Shown: positions 33,901-42,658, numbered from the stretch's first letter. The stretch is DNA of 64,000 nt from Bacillota bacterium (GCA_023399055.1 JAEWQV010000034.1:310001-374000); one strand, 5' to 3'. Notes: generated by a model not told the origin, from the letters alone. Program-made: numbers and translations.

Positions 33901-34728
33901 ATGATAGTAAATAATAAAAACTTTAATATAAAACAGATTGCTGAATCTGGACAATGCTTTCGTATGAATCCAATTAGTGAGGAAGGGAAGTTAAAGTATA
34001 GTCTAATTGCTTATGGACGTTACCTTGAGTTGGAGCAGTTAGAGGATGACGTAGTGGAACTAAGTTGCTCGAAAGATGAATATGATGAAATATGGCACGA
34101 TTACTTTGATATGGATTATGATTATCATAGCATTGTTGAAAACTTAAAATCAGGTAGTGATCAGTTCTTAAGTCAAGCAGCAACCTATGGACATGGTATA
34201 CGAATTTTAAAACAAGAACCTTTTGAGGCAGCCATAAGTTTTATTATTTCCCAAAATAAAAATATACCAGCCATTAAAAATTGCGTGGAGGCAATCTGTA
34301 ATCGATATGGTGAGAAAAGTGTGTGCTCCTGCACAGGGAAAGAGTACTATTCCTTTCCATCTGCAACTATATTAGCAGAGGCTGTTAATGAGGATTTAAG
34401 GCAATTAAAAACTGGCTATAGAGATGCATATATCATAAGTGCTGCCAGAGCAGTTACTAGCGGAGCAATTGATTTTACATATTTAATTAACTGTGCTTTT
34501 GAAGAAGCGGTTGTAGAGCTTAAGAAAATTCATGGGATAGGAGAAAAGGTTGCAAACTGCATTGCATTGTACGGACTTCATCATACAGAAGGTTTTCCAG
34601 TGGATGTATGGATACTTCGAGTACTGGAAGAAATTTATCAGAACCAATTTGAGAAAGAACTATATAAGGGTTATGCGGGAATTGTACAGCAATACATGTT
34701 TTATTACATGAGGCATTTAAAGTGTTGA
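33901..34728 (+). CDS. ogg: 8-oxoguanine DNA glycosylase/AP lyase
   Basis: A 275-residue base-excision repair enzyme that removes 8-oxoguanine. The N-terminal OGG-type domain has ESGQCFRMN. The helix-hairpin-helix reads IHGIGEKVANCIAL with catalytic K216, and the following GFPVDVW supplies catalytic D235, as in human OGG1 (GVGTKVAD...VPVDVH). SQNKNIPAIKN is the second conserved block. This matches the clostridial Ogg class. AGAGGAAGAA precedes the ATG. It is likely transcribed alone. Confidence 0.93.
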   Translation: MIVNNKNFNIKQIAESGQCFRMNPISEEGKLKYSLIAYGRYLELEQLEDDVVELSCSKDEYDEIWHDYFDMDYDYHSIVENLKSGSDQFLSQAATYGHGIRILKQEPFEAAISFIISQNKNIPAIKNCVEAICNRYGEKSVCSCTGKEYYSFPSATILAEAVNEDLRQLKTGYRDAYIISAARAVTSGAIDFTYLINCAFEEAVVELKKIHGIGEKVANCIALYGLHHTEGFPVDVWILRVLEEIYQNQFEKELYKGYAGIVQQYMFYYMRHLKC

Positions 34729-34842
34729 TTATAATTTTTAAAATTTTGCATTCATCAAAAAAGAATATCGAACTTTCTCTTTGGCAACAATAAAAAAGAG
34801 ATAGAAAAATCTCGAATTTTGATGAAAGGCGGAATTATAAGT

Positions 34843-35211
34843 ATGGACAAATCATGGGATGGCAAAGGTCAAGAAAAGGAACGTAGAGTGGAGCATTTAG
34901 TTAACCTCGTAGAGAAAAAAACACGAACCGAGCGACATCTTGAGGAGCATTCAGATATATCACACTCACCTTCCAACATTGAGCATGCCAAGCAGGTAAA
35001 TGAAGATCGTGAGCAGGAAATTACAAATTTAAAGAATATCTTGGCACATGGTGAAAACTGCAATAATGATTACAAGGAAAGCACCGAAAAAAGACTTAAT
35101 TATACCGAAGGCTATCTTAATCATAATGCAGAGCATATGGATAAAGAATCTTTAAAAAATGCGAAAGCAAAGCAGGAACATCGCAAGGAACAGATCGATC
35201 AGTTGAAGTAA
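34843..35211 (+). CDS. Small, highly charged, helical protein of unknown function
   Basis: A 122-residue protein that I do not recognise. The start at 34843 is chosen over the in-frame TTG at 34819 because AAAGGCGG lies before it. The sequence is almost entirely K, E, R, H, N and Q with heptad-like spacing, few hydrophobic residues and no membrane segment. It is probably a coiled coil or partly disordered. Its isolation and hydrophilic character recall small spore or stress proteins, but no SASP motif is present. A terminator hairpin follows. Confidence 0.6.
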   Translation: MDKSWDGKGQEKERRVEHLVNLVEKKTRTERHLEEHSDISHSPSNIEHAKQVNEDREQEITNLKNILAHGENCNNDYKESTEKRLNYTEGYLNHNAEHMDKESLKNAKAKQEHRKEQIDQLK

Positions 35212-35309
35212 TAGGAGATTTAAAGAAATTTATAGCAAGTTAAAAAACAATTGTAATCGCATATAGAAAATGTATGTAATACTATTAATCTATTTCTTTA
35301 TAAAATACT

Positions 35310-35351
35310 AGTGGGAGTAATTAGGCATTATCTTAGATAATTACCCCCACT
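35310..35351 (+). terminator. Intrinsic terminator
   Basis: A 14-bp stem with one mismatch (35310-35323 with 35338-35351) followed by GTTTTAT, downstream of the small charged protein. Confidence 0.65.
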
Positions 35352-35355
35352 GTTT

Positions 35356-35393
35356 TATATAATAGGAAATTTTGAGGAGTTTCCTATTATATA
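35356..35393. repeat. Perfect inverted repeat
   Basis: A 14-bp perfect stem (35356-35369 with 35380-35393), AT-rich, directly after the previous hairpin and 36 bp from the end of aspS2. Possibly the minus-strand terminator, though the T-run is poor. Confidence 0.5.
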
Positions 35394-35429
35394 AAAAGCT
35401 CTTTGGGTATGAAAAACATACGGTAAGAA

Positions 35430-36755
35430 TTAAGGTACTAACCTCTTAATATCTCTAGGAAATAAAGTTGAATAACGAACATTATTCTGCTCCAATAGTT
35501 TACTTGTAAATCGTTCCAAGCCAAGACCAAGTCCCCCATGAGGTGGGATACCGTACTTATGAAGCATTAAATAACTTTCAAAGGCTTCGGGATTCATGCC
35601 ACGTCTTTGTAATTTATTGACTTGCTCCTCGTAATTATGAATTCTTTGACCACCAGTCGTAATTTCAAGACCTCGAAATAATAGGTCAAAGCTGCAGGTT
35701 ACTTCTGGATTCGAAGGGTCTTCCATAGCATAGAAGGGACGTTTTTTCGTAGGATAGTGAGTGACGAATACAAATTCGCTTCCATAGTTCTTCTTCATTA
35801 TTTCATAAAGAAGCTTTTCTTCCTCCGGTTCAAAATCCTCAAAATCGGTAATCTCACGTTTATATTCTGCGGATATCAGTTGCTTCGCCTGTTCAAAGGT
35901 TACAACAGGGATGTTAGCTGCATCTGGTAAAGCTACCTTAAGCAGTGTAAGCTCCTGTGGGTATTCTCTTTGCAGAAACGCAAAGGTATATTGCAGCATG
36001 GCTGTTTCTAGTTGCATTAGTTCTGTATAGCTGGTCAGATAACCCATCTCCAAATCCACACTGATGTATTCATTCAAATGTCTGGATGTATCATGCTTTT
36101 CTGCTCGAAATACCGGTGCTATCTCAAAAACCTTTTCATAAACACCTACCATCATCTGCTTATAAAATTGAGGACTCTGTGCCAGATAAGCTTCACGCCC
36201 AAAATAGTCCAATTGAAAAATATTAGCTCCGCCTTCTGCTCCTGCATAAACGATTTTAGGTGTATGAATTTCTGTAAATTGTAAAGAAGTTAAGAAATCA
36301 CGAAAACCACGTTGAATTCCCTCCTGCAATTTAAAGATAGCACGTTCCTTTTCGTTACGAAGCGTAATGGGGCGATAGTCCAATAAAGTATCGAGTGAGG
36401 CCTCTATTTTCTTTTGGTTAATAACCACAGGCAATTCTTGTGATGGAGCTGAGAGAACTTCAATCTGTATAAGACGCAGTTCAAAGCCACTTTTAGAGCG
36501 TTCGTCTGCGATTACTTCACCACTTGCGATAATGCAGGCTTCTTCTTTTAGTTGATCTACTGAAAAATTGCTGAATTCTTCACTATAAATGCATTGAAGC
36601 ATAAGTCTTCTACATCTTAGCACAATAAAAGCAAAGCCGCTCATTTTTCTTATTTTATAAACCGAACCATAGAGTTTCACTGTTTTTCCGATATAATTAT
36701 CTAACTCCTCTGGATTAACAAATTCCTTTTCCATATTTCCATTCATGTAATACAT
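35430..36755 (-). CDS. aspS2: Archaeal-type (probably non-discriminating) aspartyl-tRNA synthetase
   Basis: A class II synthetase of 441 residues from the ATG at 36755, chosen since AAGGG stands 9 nt upstream. The ATG at 36764 would overlap that site. An N-terminal OB fold (about 1-105) binds the anticodon. Motif 2 is FRAEKHDTSRHLNEY, motif 3 is GLGLGLERF, and the length lacks the bacterial GAD insertion. RHLNEY...DLEMG is the AspRS rather than AsnRS signature. Clostridia such as C. acetobutylicum carry such an AspRS2, which makes Asp-tRNA(Asn) for GatCAB transamidation. A second, bacterial-type AspRS is expected elsewhere. AsnRS is a less likely reading. Confidence 0.82.
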   Translation of the reverse strand: MYYMNGNMEKEFVNPEELDNYIGKTVKLYGSVYKIRKMSGFAFIVLRCRRLMLQCIYSEEFSNFSVDQLKEEACIIASGEVIADERSKSGFELRLIQIEVLSAPSQELPVVINQKKIEASLDTLLDYRPITLRNEKERAIFKLQEGIQRGFRDFLTSLQFTEIHTPKIVYAGAEGGANIFQLDYFGREAYLAQSPQFYKQMMVGVYEKVFEIAPVFRAEKHDTSRHLNEYISVDLEMGYLTSYTELMQLETAMLQYTFAFLQREYPQELTLLKVALPDAANIPVVTFEQAKQLISAEYKREITDFEDFEPEEEKLLYEIMKKNYGSEFVFVTHYPTKKRPFYAMEDPSNPEVTCSFDLLFRGLEITTGGQRIHNYEEQVNKLQRRGMNPEAFESYLMLHKYGIPPHGGLGLGLERFTSKLLEQNNVRYSTLFPRDIKRLVP

Positions 36756-37057
36756 AATTTTCATCCCTTCATGATTAGTAGTTGAATTAATGTAATTGTT
36801 TAATTTAAGCTCAAAATAAAATGTTGATATAGTGTCAAAAACTTACTAAGCGGAAAGAATGAATATGACTGGATATAAATACGGGCTTATTCATCCTTTA
36901 TAGCTAAGGTTAGCTTTGGATACTATAATTAAACTTATATGTGAGTGAAGCGAGAATCCATTCCGACATAATCTGTACGTCTCAAAGTATCACAACCTTT
37001 CCTTGTTACTATATTTAATAAACCCATAAATAAATTGCTGGATGTTGCTTAAAAAAG
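36756..37057. other. Leader region between the candidate RNA and aspS2
   Basis: About 300 bp, AT-rich. No T-box core sequence or other known riboswitch was seen upstream of aspS2, and no ORF with a ribosome site. Confidence 0.4.
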
Positions 37058-37286
37058 CATATAAAAAGACCACAATGGTATAATTTTAAATAAAATACAC
37101 CAATGTGGTCTTTCGGTTTTATAACAACATAAATACCTAACATAAATATGTTGCTTCCACATAGGCACAAGACAATAAGCACTTGCACCTATGATTAATT
37201 CATAGCTGCAAGCGCTAACGATCGTCGTCCCTATTCAAGTAACTATAAGCAAATGACAACATAGAATCAGCTCGCTTTCTAAATTT
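37058..37286 (-). ncRNA. Candidate structured RNA with alternative pairings
   Basis: A transcript of about 230 nt is bracketed by a promoter (37293-37321) and an intrinsic terminator (37063-37113). Inside, segment B (37178-37194) can pair with segment A (37200-37216; 16 of 17 positions, one G-U) or with segment C (37160-37171; 12 of 12, two G-U). These helices exclude each other. No coding frame with a ribosome site was seen. It may be an independent small RNA or an attenuator for aspS2. No known RNA family was recognised. Confidence 0.45.
37063..37113 (-). terminator. Intrinsic terminator of the candidate RNA
   Basis: Arms 37100-37113 and 37063-37078 pair at 13 of 14 positions around an inner ATTTT/AAAAT hairpin, followed by TTTTTAT on the minus strand. 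Confidence 0.7.
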
Positions 37287-37292
37287 TCAAAA

Positions 37293-37321
37293 AGAATAAC
37301 ACATAAATTGACAGATGTCAA
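37293..37321 (-). promoter_or_regulatory. Promoter of the candidate RNA
   Basis: TTGACA (37316-37321), 17-bp spacer, TATTCT (37293-37298) on the minus strand. The -35 lies in a palindrome. Confidence 0.5.
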
Positions 37322-37324
37322 TTT
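37305..37324. repeat. Palindrome overlapping the -35 box
   Basis: AAATTGACA-GA-TGTCAATTT, a perfect 9-bp inverted repeat. A second perfect 16-bp palindrome, GAATGTTTAAACATTC, lies at 37344-37359. Both are possible operators. Confidence 0.55.
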
Positions 37325-37403
37325 TAAATATAAATTTGGAATAGAATGTTTAAACATTCATAGCAGTTAAGTCATAAGCCAAACATAGTTAAACTGTTAA
37401 CCT

Positions 37404-37934
37404 TTATTGTTCCAATAATTGAATTGTTTCCTTTATGGATAATAGCTTAGCATACCGATTGTCCCACATATAATGATTATAATATTCGTAGAGCTTTTCA
37501 CCGGTAAGATACTCATTATCAAAGGTTGCATTGGTGGCTTCGGGGATAATAACTTGATAGCCATGTTCAAAAGCACCTTTGCAGGTTGCATCGATGCAGT
37601 AATCAGTTTGCATTCCAACAAGGACAAGTGTGGTTATGTTCTTTGAGGAGAGATAATCCTTTAATTCAGTTTTGACAAAGGCACTGTTATAGTTCTTCTC
37701 AATTATTTTCTCACTATCAACAGGGGAAATTTGAGTATAGATTTGCCAGCCATCACAACCGTGTTCAAATTCGCAACCAGCTTCCTCGTGTTGAATATAG
37801 ATGACTTCCTTATGATTAGCTCTTGCCACTGAAAGCAAAGTTTCAATATTCTCAATTACTTTCTTTCCGTTATAGGGATGCTCATCCACAATTGCATTTT
37901 GAACATCTACGACTAATAATGCTATATTACTCAT
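37404..37934 (-). CDS. Isochorismatase-family cysteine hydrolase
   Basis: A 176-residue cytoplasmic hydrolase. The catalytic triad of the family is visible: D10 in VVDVQN, K80 in EKNYNSAF and C113 in QTDYCIDATCKGAF. The family includes nicotinamidases and various amidases. The nicotinamidase metal site is not evident, so an amidase of unknown substrate is the safer call. AAAGGCGG precedes the ATG. It has no operon partner. Confidence 0.88.
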   Translation of the reverse strand: MSNIALLVVDVQNAIVDEHPYNGKKVIENIETLLSVARANHKEVIYIQHEEAGCEFEHGCDGWQIYTQISPVDSEKIIEKNYNSAFVKTELKDYLSSKNITTLVLVGMQTDYCIDATCKGAFEHGYQVIIPEATNATFDNEYLTGEKLYEYYNHYMWDNRYAKLLSIKETIQLLEQ

Positions 37935-38139
37935 GTTTGAAACCGCCTTTCCATTGTAATAAATGCCAGATAATAGTTAAGCTTAACGTACTAAATCAAA
38001 TAGAAAATTGTTATTTATTATTTTATACTATTGCATCATAAGTTACAATCCCTGTAATTGAGCAAATTACCTCATGGTTTCAAATGGCTGAATTACAGTA
38101 AAGGCATTGATATTACATTAGGCGAATTGAACTTTAGTT

Positions 38140-38168
38140 TTGACAAATACTATAGAAACGATTATAAT
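38140..38168 (+). promoter_or_regulatory. Perfect-consensus sigma-A promoter of the first aldolase
   Basis: TTGACA (38140-38145), 17-bp spacer, TATAAT (38163-38168), fitting strong expression of a glycolytic enzyme. Confidence 0.85.
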
Positions 38169-38238
38169 GGTGGCTGTGAAAGATTATATCGGTTTATGTT
38201 AATATTTAAAATAAATAATTTTAACGGAGGATATCAAA

Positions 38239-39105
38239 ATGGCATTAGTTTCAGCAAAAGAAATGCTTACAAAAGCAAAACAAGGCAAATATGCAGTTGG
38301 CCAGTTCAACATCAATAACTTAGAATGGACAAAAGCTGTTTTATTAACAGCAGAAGAGTTAAAATCACCAGTAATTCTCGGAGTTTCCGAAGGCGCTGGT
38401 AAATATATGTGTGGATATAAGACTGTAGTTGGTATGGTAAATGGAATGATCGAGGAATTAAAGATTACTGTTCCTGTAGCACTTCATTTAGATCACGGTA
38501 GCTACGATGGTGCACTTGCATGTATCAATGCAGGTTTTTCATCCGTAATGTTTGATGGTTCTCATTATCCAATCGCTGAGAACATTGAAAAGACAACTGA
38601 ATTAGTTGCTATCTGTGAAAGCAAAGGCATTTCCATCGAAGCAGAAGTTGGTTCTATCGGTGGAGAAGAAGATGGCGTAGTTGGTGCAGGTGAATGTGCA
38701 GATCCAGAAGAATGTAAAGCAATTGCTGATCTTGGTGTTACTATGTTAGCAGCAGGTATCGGTAATATTCATGGTAAATATCCAGAGAACTGGCCTGGTC
38801 TAAGCTTTGAAACATTAGCAGCAGTTCAGGAGAAAACAGGCGAAATGCCTTTAGTTCTTCATGGTGGTACAGGTATTCCTGCAGACATGATTAAGAAAGC
38901 AATCTCTCTTGGTGTTGCTAAAATCAATGTTAACACAGAATGCCAGTTATCCTTCCAGGAAGCAACACGTAAATACATTGAAGAAGGCAAAGATTTAAAG
39001 GGTAAAGGATTTGACCCTCGTAAGTTATTAGCTCCTGGCTTTGAAGCTATCAAAGCAACTGTAAAAGATAAAATGGAGTTATTCGGTTCTGTTGGTCAAG
39101 CATAA
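38239..39105 (+). CDS. fba: Class II fructose-1,6-bisphosphate aldolase
   Basis: Zinc aldolase of 288 residues that splits fructose-1,6-bisphosphate in glycolysis. Catalytic and zinc-binding positions are visible in HLDHGSYD (Asp and His), EAEVGSIGG, GNIHGKYP and LHGGTGIP, and the substrate loop KINVNTECQ. CGGAGG precedes the ATG. Codon use is strongly biased, the promoter is a perfect consensus and a strong terminator follows, so it is an abundant monocistronic message. A second class II aldolase follows under its own promoter. Confidence 0.93.
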   Translation: MALVSAKEMLTKAKQGKYAVGQFNINNLEWTKAVLLTAEELKSPVILGVSEGAGKYMCGYKTVVGMVNGMIEELKITVPVALHLDHGSYDGALACINAGFSSVMFDGSHYPIAENIEKTTELVAICESKGISIEAEVGSIGGEEDGVVGAGECADPEECKAIADLGVTMLAAGIGNIHGKYPENWPGLSFETLAAVQEKTGEMPLVLHGGTGIPADMIKKAISLGVAKINVNTECQLSFQEATRKYIEEGKDLKGKGFDPRKLLAPGFEAIKATVKDKMELFGSVGQA

Positions 39106-39158
39106 TTAAAATGGATTTAATTATAAACCATAAAATTTAAAGTTCTGATATAAATAGT

Positions 39159-39200
39159 CCAAAGGCAGCGTTCACGTGGAGGCTCCTTTGGGCTGTTTTT
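39159..39200 (+). terminator. Intrinsic terminator of fba
   Basis: A hairpin with outer CCAAAGG/CCTTTGG arms and GC-rich inner pairs, followed by GCTGTTTTT. Confidence 0.8.
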
Positions 39201-39275
39201 GTGTTTCTGTGAGGAAGGCTTTTGATGCACAAAGCATATAATAATTAAAATACTACTTATCTTTTTCAAATTTTA

Positions 39276-39284
39276 TGATATAAT
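39276..39284 (+). promoter_or_regulatory. Extended -10 promoter of the second aldolase
   Basis: TGATATAAT with a weak -35 (TTATCT at 39257), about 57 bp before the start codon. Confidence 0.55.
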
Positions 39285-39340
39285 TAAACTGATGTAAATA
39301 TATGGTAATGCATCATACAATAAGGAAAGGATGAAAAACT

Positions 39341-40285
39341 ATGGGATTGATAACAACCAAAGAAATGTTTCAAAAAGCTTATGCTGGAGGCTATGCAATA
39401 GGAGCCTTTAACGTGAACAACATGGAAATTGTACAAGGAATTACAGAAGCAGCGAAAGAAGAAAATGCTCCGATTATACTGCAAGTTTCAGCTGGGGCTA
39501 GAAAATATGCGAAACATGCTTATTTGATTAAGCTGGTAGAAGCAGCTTTACAAGATACAGACCTGCCAATTGCACTTCATCTGGATCATGGTGATGACTT
39601 TGAAATTTGCAAGGCATGTATTGATGGTGGGTTCTCGTCCGTTATGATTGATGGTTCAAAGCATAGTTTTGAAAATAATATTGCACTTACAAAGAGAGTC
39701 GTTGAGTATGCACATGCTCATGGTTGTGTTGTAGAGGGTGAGCTTGGTAAATTAGCTGGTATTGAAGATGATGTAAATGTATCAGCAGCTGATGCTTCCT
39801 ATACAAGACCGGAAGAAGTGGAAGAGTTCGTTTCCCGTACAGGCGTTGATTCTTTAGCAATAGCTATTGGTACCAGCCATGGTGCCTTCAAATTTAAGCC
39901 TGGTCAGAAACCACAGCTTCGGTTTGACATCCTGGCAGAAGTAGAGAAAAGACTTCCAAACTTTCCAATTGTATTACATGGTGCTTCCTCAGTTTCACAG
40001 GAATACGTGGAGATAATTAAACGTTTTGGCGGCAAGTTAGATGATGCCATCGGTATTCCGGAAGAGATGCTAAGACAGGCAGCAGGAATGGCAGTATGTA
40101 AGATTAATATTGATTCTGACTTAAGACTTGCATTTACAGCAGGTGTCAGAGAGTATTTTGCAACAAATCCAAGCCATTTTGATCCAAGACAATACCTCAC
40201 ACCAGCTAGAAATAATATTAAAGCAGTGGTAAAACATAAAATTGTTAATGTTCTGGGATGCTCAGGAGCTGCGGCAGAGTTGTAG
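39341..40285 (+). CDS. Class II ketose-bisphosphate aldolase, second copy
   Basis: A 314-residue class II aldolase with HLDHGDDFE, EGELGKLAG, IGTSHGAFK, LHGASSV and KINIDSDLR in order. It is only distantly similar to the fba product next to it. It has a longer C-terminal half (the KRFGGKLDDAIGIPEEM insertion) found in many Firmicute fructose-bisphosphate aldolases. It may be the true glycolytic enzyme or act on another ketose bisphosphate such as tagatose-1,6-bisphosphate. GGAAAGG lies before the ATG. It is flanked by its own promoter and terminator. Confidence 0.88.
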   Translation: MGLITTKEMFQKAYAGGYAIGAFNVNNMEIVQGITEAAKEENAPIILQVSAGARKYAKHAYLIKLVEAALQDTDLPIALHLDHGDDFEICKACIDGGFSSVMIDGSKHSFENNIALTKRVVEYAHAHGCVVEGELGKLAGIEDDVNVSAADASYTRPEEVEEFVSRTGVDSLAIAIGTSHGAFKFKPGQKPQLRFDILAEVEKRLPNFPIVLHGASSVSQEYVEIIKRFGGKLDDAIGIPEEMLRQAAGMAVCKINIDSDLRLAFTAGVREYFATNPSHFDPRQYLTPARNNIKAVVKHKIVNVLGCSGAAAEL

Positions 40286-40383
40286 TTCCTCAAATCCAAG
40301 ATACACCAAGCTAATGGAGAAAGTATTTAGATAAACTTGAGATATATAAGCTGGTGGCATACATAATAGAATATAGGTCAAAG

Positions 40384-40429
40384 AAAAAAACAGGTTGTTC
40401 GTTAACAGTAACGAGCACCCTGTTTTTTT
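40384..40429 (+). terminator. Intrinsic terminator after the second aldolase
   Basis: A long stem AAAAAACAGG...CCTGTTTTTT with inner GTTCGTTA/TAACGAGC pairs and a seven-T run. Confidence 0.85.
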
Positions 40430-40489
40430 CTTTCCCCAAGTATATCAAAAAGTGGTATAAGGCATTTTTCAGCAGACCATCATCATTAA

Positions 40490-41761
40490 TTATGCAGTGG
40501 CCTGAAATATAAACCAGCCATCCTCAACTGAAAACTTAAATACGCCGCCATGTTTTTCGATAATATGTACCATACTCTTCGTACCAAAGCCATGTCCTTG
40601 ATCTTGTGGTTCTGGAAGTCCTTGCTGGAAAATTGGTTCTGTTTGATAGGTATTACTAAGGTCAATACACAATTTATTATTTTTGGAATATACCCGCAAG
40701 CGAATAATACGATTATTGTTGTCGACTACTTTATGACAGGCATTAATAGCATTTTCCAAGGCATTTGATAAGAGAGAACATAACTCGGTATCACTAAACG
40801 GCAGGGAATCAGGTAACTTTGCTTCTATCGACAAGAGGATGCCCAAGTGGTTTGCTTTGGTGGCAAAGGCGGATAAAATCAGATTGACGGTTTCATTTTC
40901 ACAAAAGCGTATTGGAGTGAAGGTATCCAGGTCTGATTGGGCTGTGTGTAGATATTCTTTAATTTCCTCAAGGTGTTCCTCAGAGGCCAAGCTCTGTAAA
41001 AGTAAGAAATGGTGGCGCATATCATGACGATAGGCAGCGGCATTCTGCTGTAGTTGTCGCAAAGAAGCGAACTCTGTCTGCGCTAGTCGAAACTGGGCAT
41101 CCAACATATCCCTTTCTCTTTGAAGAGTTGCTTGTTTATGTATTTCTGTATTGTAAAGAATGACAAATACAAAATAAAAAATAGATGTAGTTGAGGGCAT
41201 GAACTGAACTGCCCATTTTGTGCCGTGGTAAAGTACATCAGTGTAGATGGTGGTAGTGTAGTCGAACAAATAGTACAATAACGGTACGCCACCTAATAAT
41301 ATGCAGGTTTTACGGTTTTTCTCCATCAGCTGTCGGACAGAAGCAACTACATATCTTTTTAAGAAATAATAAGCAAGGAATACAGCTATGATATAAGCAA
41401 TGTAATCAGCGAGCCTGCTGCCAAAGGCATTTCCCGCAAGGAATCCTACCCAGCACGGACCCTGACAGCAAAGATAACCGAATAGTACACTGACAGTCGA
41501 TATGAGCCATGGACGCTTATAAAGTAGGGAAAATAATATAATTATTGGCAAATGAATAATCAGGGGATATAGTTTTGACGTGAGATCTAATCCCCAAAGC
41601 CAATAGGAGGCAGTCTGAATGAAAAGAAAAGCTACGCAGATAAACCCAATACTTAACCTATTTTTTTGTGTGGGCTCTATTCCTGCAAAGAGAACCGAAA
41701 CTGTCAGACCAAAGATAAGAGAAAATGCAAATCGTAGGAGTCCCAAAGCAGTTACCAGCAT
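40490..41761 (-). CDS. GHKL-type sensor histidine kinase (AgrC/NatK-like)
   Basis: A 423-residue kinase with about six N-terminal membrane segments (1-190), a coiled-coil linker and a GHKL ATPase domain. The phospho-acceptor His is in YRHDMRHHFLLLQ. The N-box is LLSNALENAINAC and the G-box GHGFGTKSM. This is the AgrC class that usually senses peptides. It follows the LytTR regulator by 19 nt, so they form a pair. No agrB or agrD gene lies nearby, so the signal may come from elsewhere. Confidence 0.88.
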   Translation of the reverse strand: MLVTALGLLRFAFSLIFGLTVSVLFAGIEPTQKNRLSIGFICVAFLFIQTASYWLWGLDLTSKLYPLIIHLPIIILFSLLYKRPWLISTVSVLFGYLCCQGPCWVGFLAGNAFGSRLADYIAYIIAVFLAYYFLKRYVVASVRQLMEKNRKTCILLGGVPLLYYLFDYTTTIYTDVLYHGTKWAVQFMPSTTSIFYFVFVILYNTEIHKQATLQRERDMLDAQFRLAQTEFASLRQLQQNAAAYRHDMRHHFLLLQSLASEEHLEEIKEYLHTAQSDLDTFTPIRFCENETVNLILSAFATKANHLGILLSIEAKLPDSLPFSDTELCSLLSNALENAINACHKVVDNNNRIIRLRVYSKNNKLCIDLSNTYQTEPIFQQGLPEPQDQGHGFGTKSMVHIIEKHGGVFKFSVEDGWFIFQATA

Positions 41762-41780
41762 TTATAATACCTCCATCTAA

Positions 41781-42506
41781 CTATACTTCTTCCATTTGAT
41801 AAGCAAGATACTGGTGCTTAAGGTCCCTTGCCTTTCCCTGTGCAACAGGGACGGAAGAAAAGGTCTGCAGTGTTATCTGATGATTTTCAATGGTATCCAC
41901 ATACTGCATATTTACAAGAAAGGAGCGATGTGGTTTGATAAAACATCTATATTTCATAAGCTTATCGCAGACAGACGAAAAAGCTTCTGTACACTCAATT
42001 ACCTTGCCAGAGAGTAGATGATACAACACATTTCTTCCGATGACCTCGACAAAAGTCAAATTGGAGATCAGTATTTTTTGAATACCCTCCTTACTCTTTA
42101 GGATAAAAGCGCCCGTATCCTTTATCGCTTTCATTTGTTCTAGCAGCTCGTCAAAGGTGATAAACAGTTTTTCTTTTGAAATTGGCTTTAGTACATAGTT
42201 GATCGCTTTTACGGAATAGCTTTCCAAAGCAAACTCAGGTGCTGAAGTAAAGAATACTATCGGTACGGTTTTATCAAACGTGCGAATCTCCTTAGCAACC
42301 TCAATGCCCGTAACGCCTGGCATAATAATATCAAGACAATAGATATCAAACCGTTTTCCCTTTTCCAAGGTCGAAACTAGCTCGGAACTGTTTGAAAAGG
42401 CAGCATATTCGCAGCAAAAATTTTTTGATACTTTATATAAGTTAATAAGCTGTACTATATTGGATAGGTCATTAATATCGTCATCACATACTGCGATACT
42501 TAGCAT
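41781..42506 (-). CDS. LytTR-family response regulator (AgrA-like)
   Basis: A 241-residue regulator. The receiver (about 1-125) has D9/D10 in VCDDD, phospho-acceptor in YCLDIIMPG and Lys in LKPISKEKL. The C-terminal LytTR DNA-binding domain has FVEVIGRNVLYHL, FIKPHRSFLVNMQYV and VPVAQGK. LytTR proteins bind paired 9-bp direct repeats, none of which I identified. The ribosome site GGTGG is weak. It is the first gene of the operon with the kinase. Confidence 0.9.
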   Translation of the reverse strand: MLSIAVCDDDINDLSNIVQLINLYKVSKNFCCEYAAFSNSSELVSTLEKGKRFDIYCLDIIMPGVTGIEVAKEIRTFDKTVPIVFFTSAPEFALESYSVKAINYVLKPISKEKLFITFDELLEQMKAIKDTGAFILKSKEGIQKILISNLTFVEVIGRNVLYHLLSGKVIECTEAFSSVCDKLMKYRCFIKPHRSFLVNMQYVDTIENHQITLQTFSSVPVAQGKARDLKHQYLAYQMEEV

Positions 42507-42658
42507 ATATACGCCACCATTTCTGATTAATTGTATAATTTAAGTTAAGTTTACCATATAAAGTTAATTTTTGGTACTGTGATTCATGTCGAAAAAGCAA
42601 TGTTTCGTGCGGTAAGATGAAAAAAATGAGAGATTTAATTCAATCGAATATAAGAATT

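Noticed and set aside
36756..37403. T-box riboswitch before the aspartyl-tRNA synthetase gene
   Set aside because: The conserved antiterminator core (TGGNACCGCG-like) is absent on the minus strand, so only an unclassified structured RNA is claimed.
38058..38318. 86-codon ORF upstream of and overlapping fba
   Set aside because: It contains the fba promoter and ribosome site and ends inside fba in another frame.
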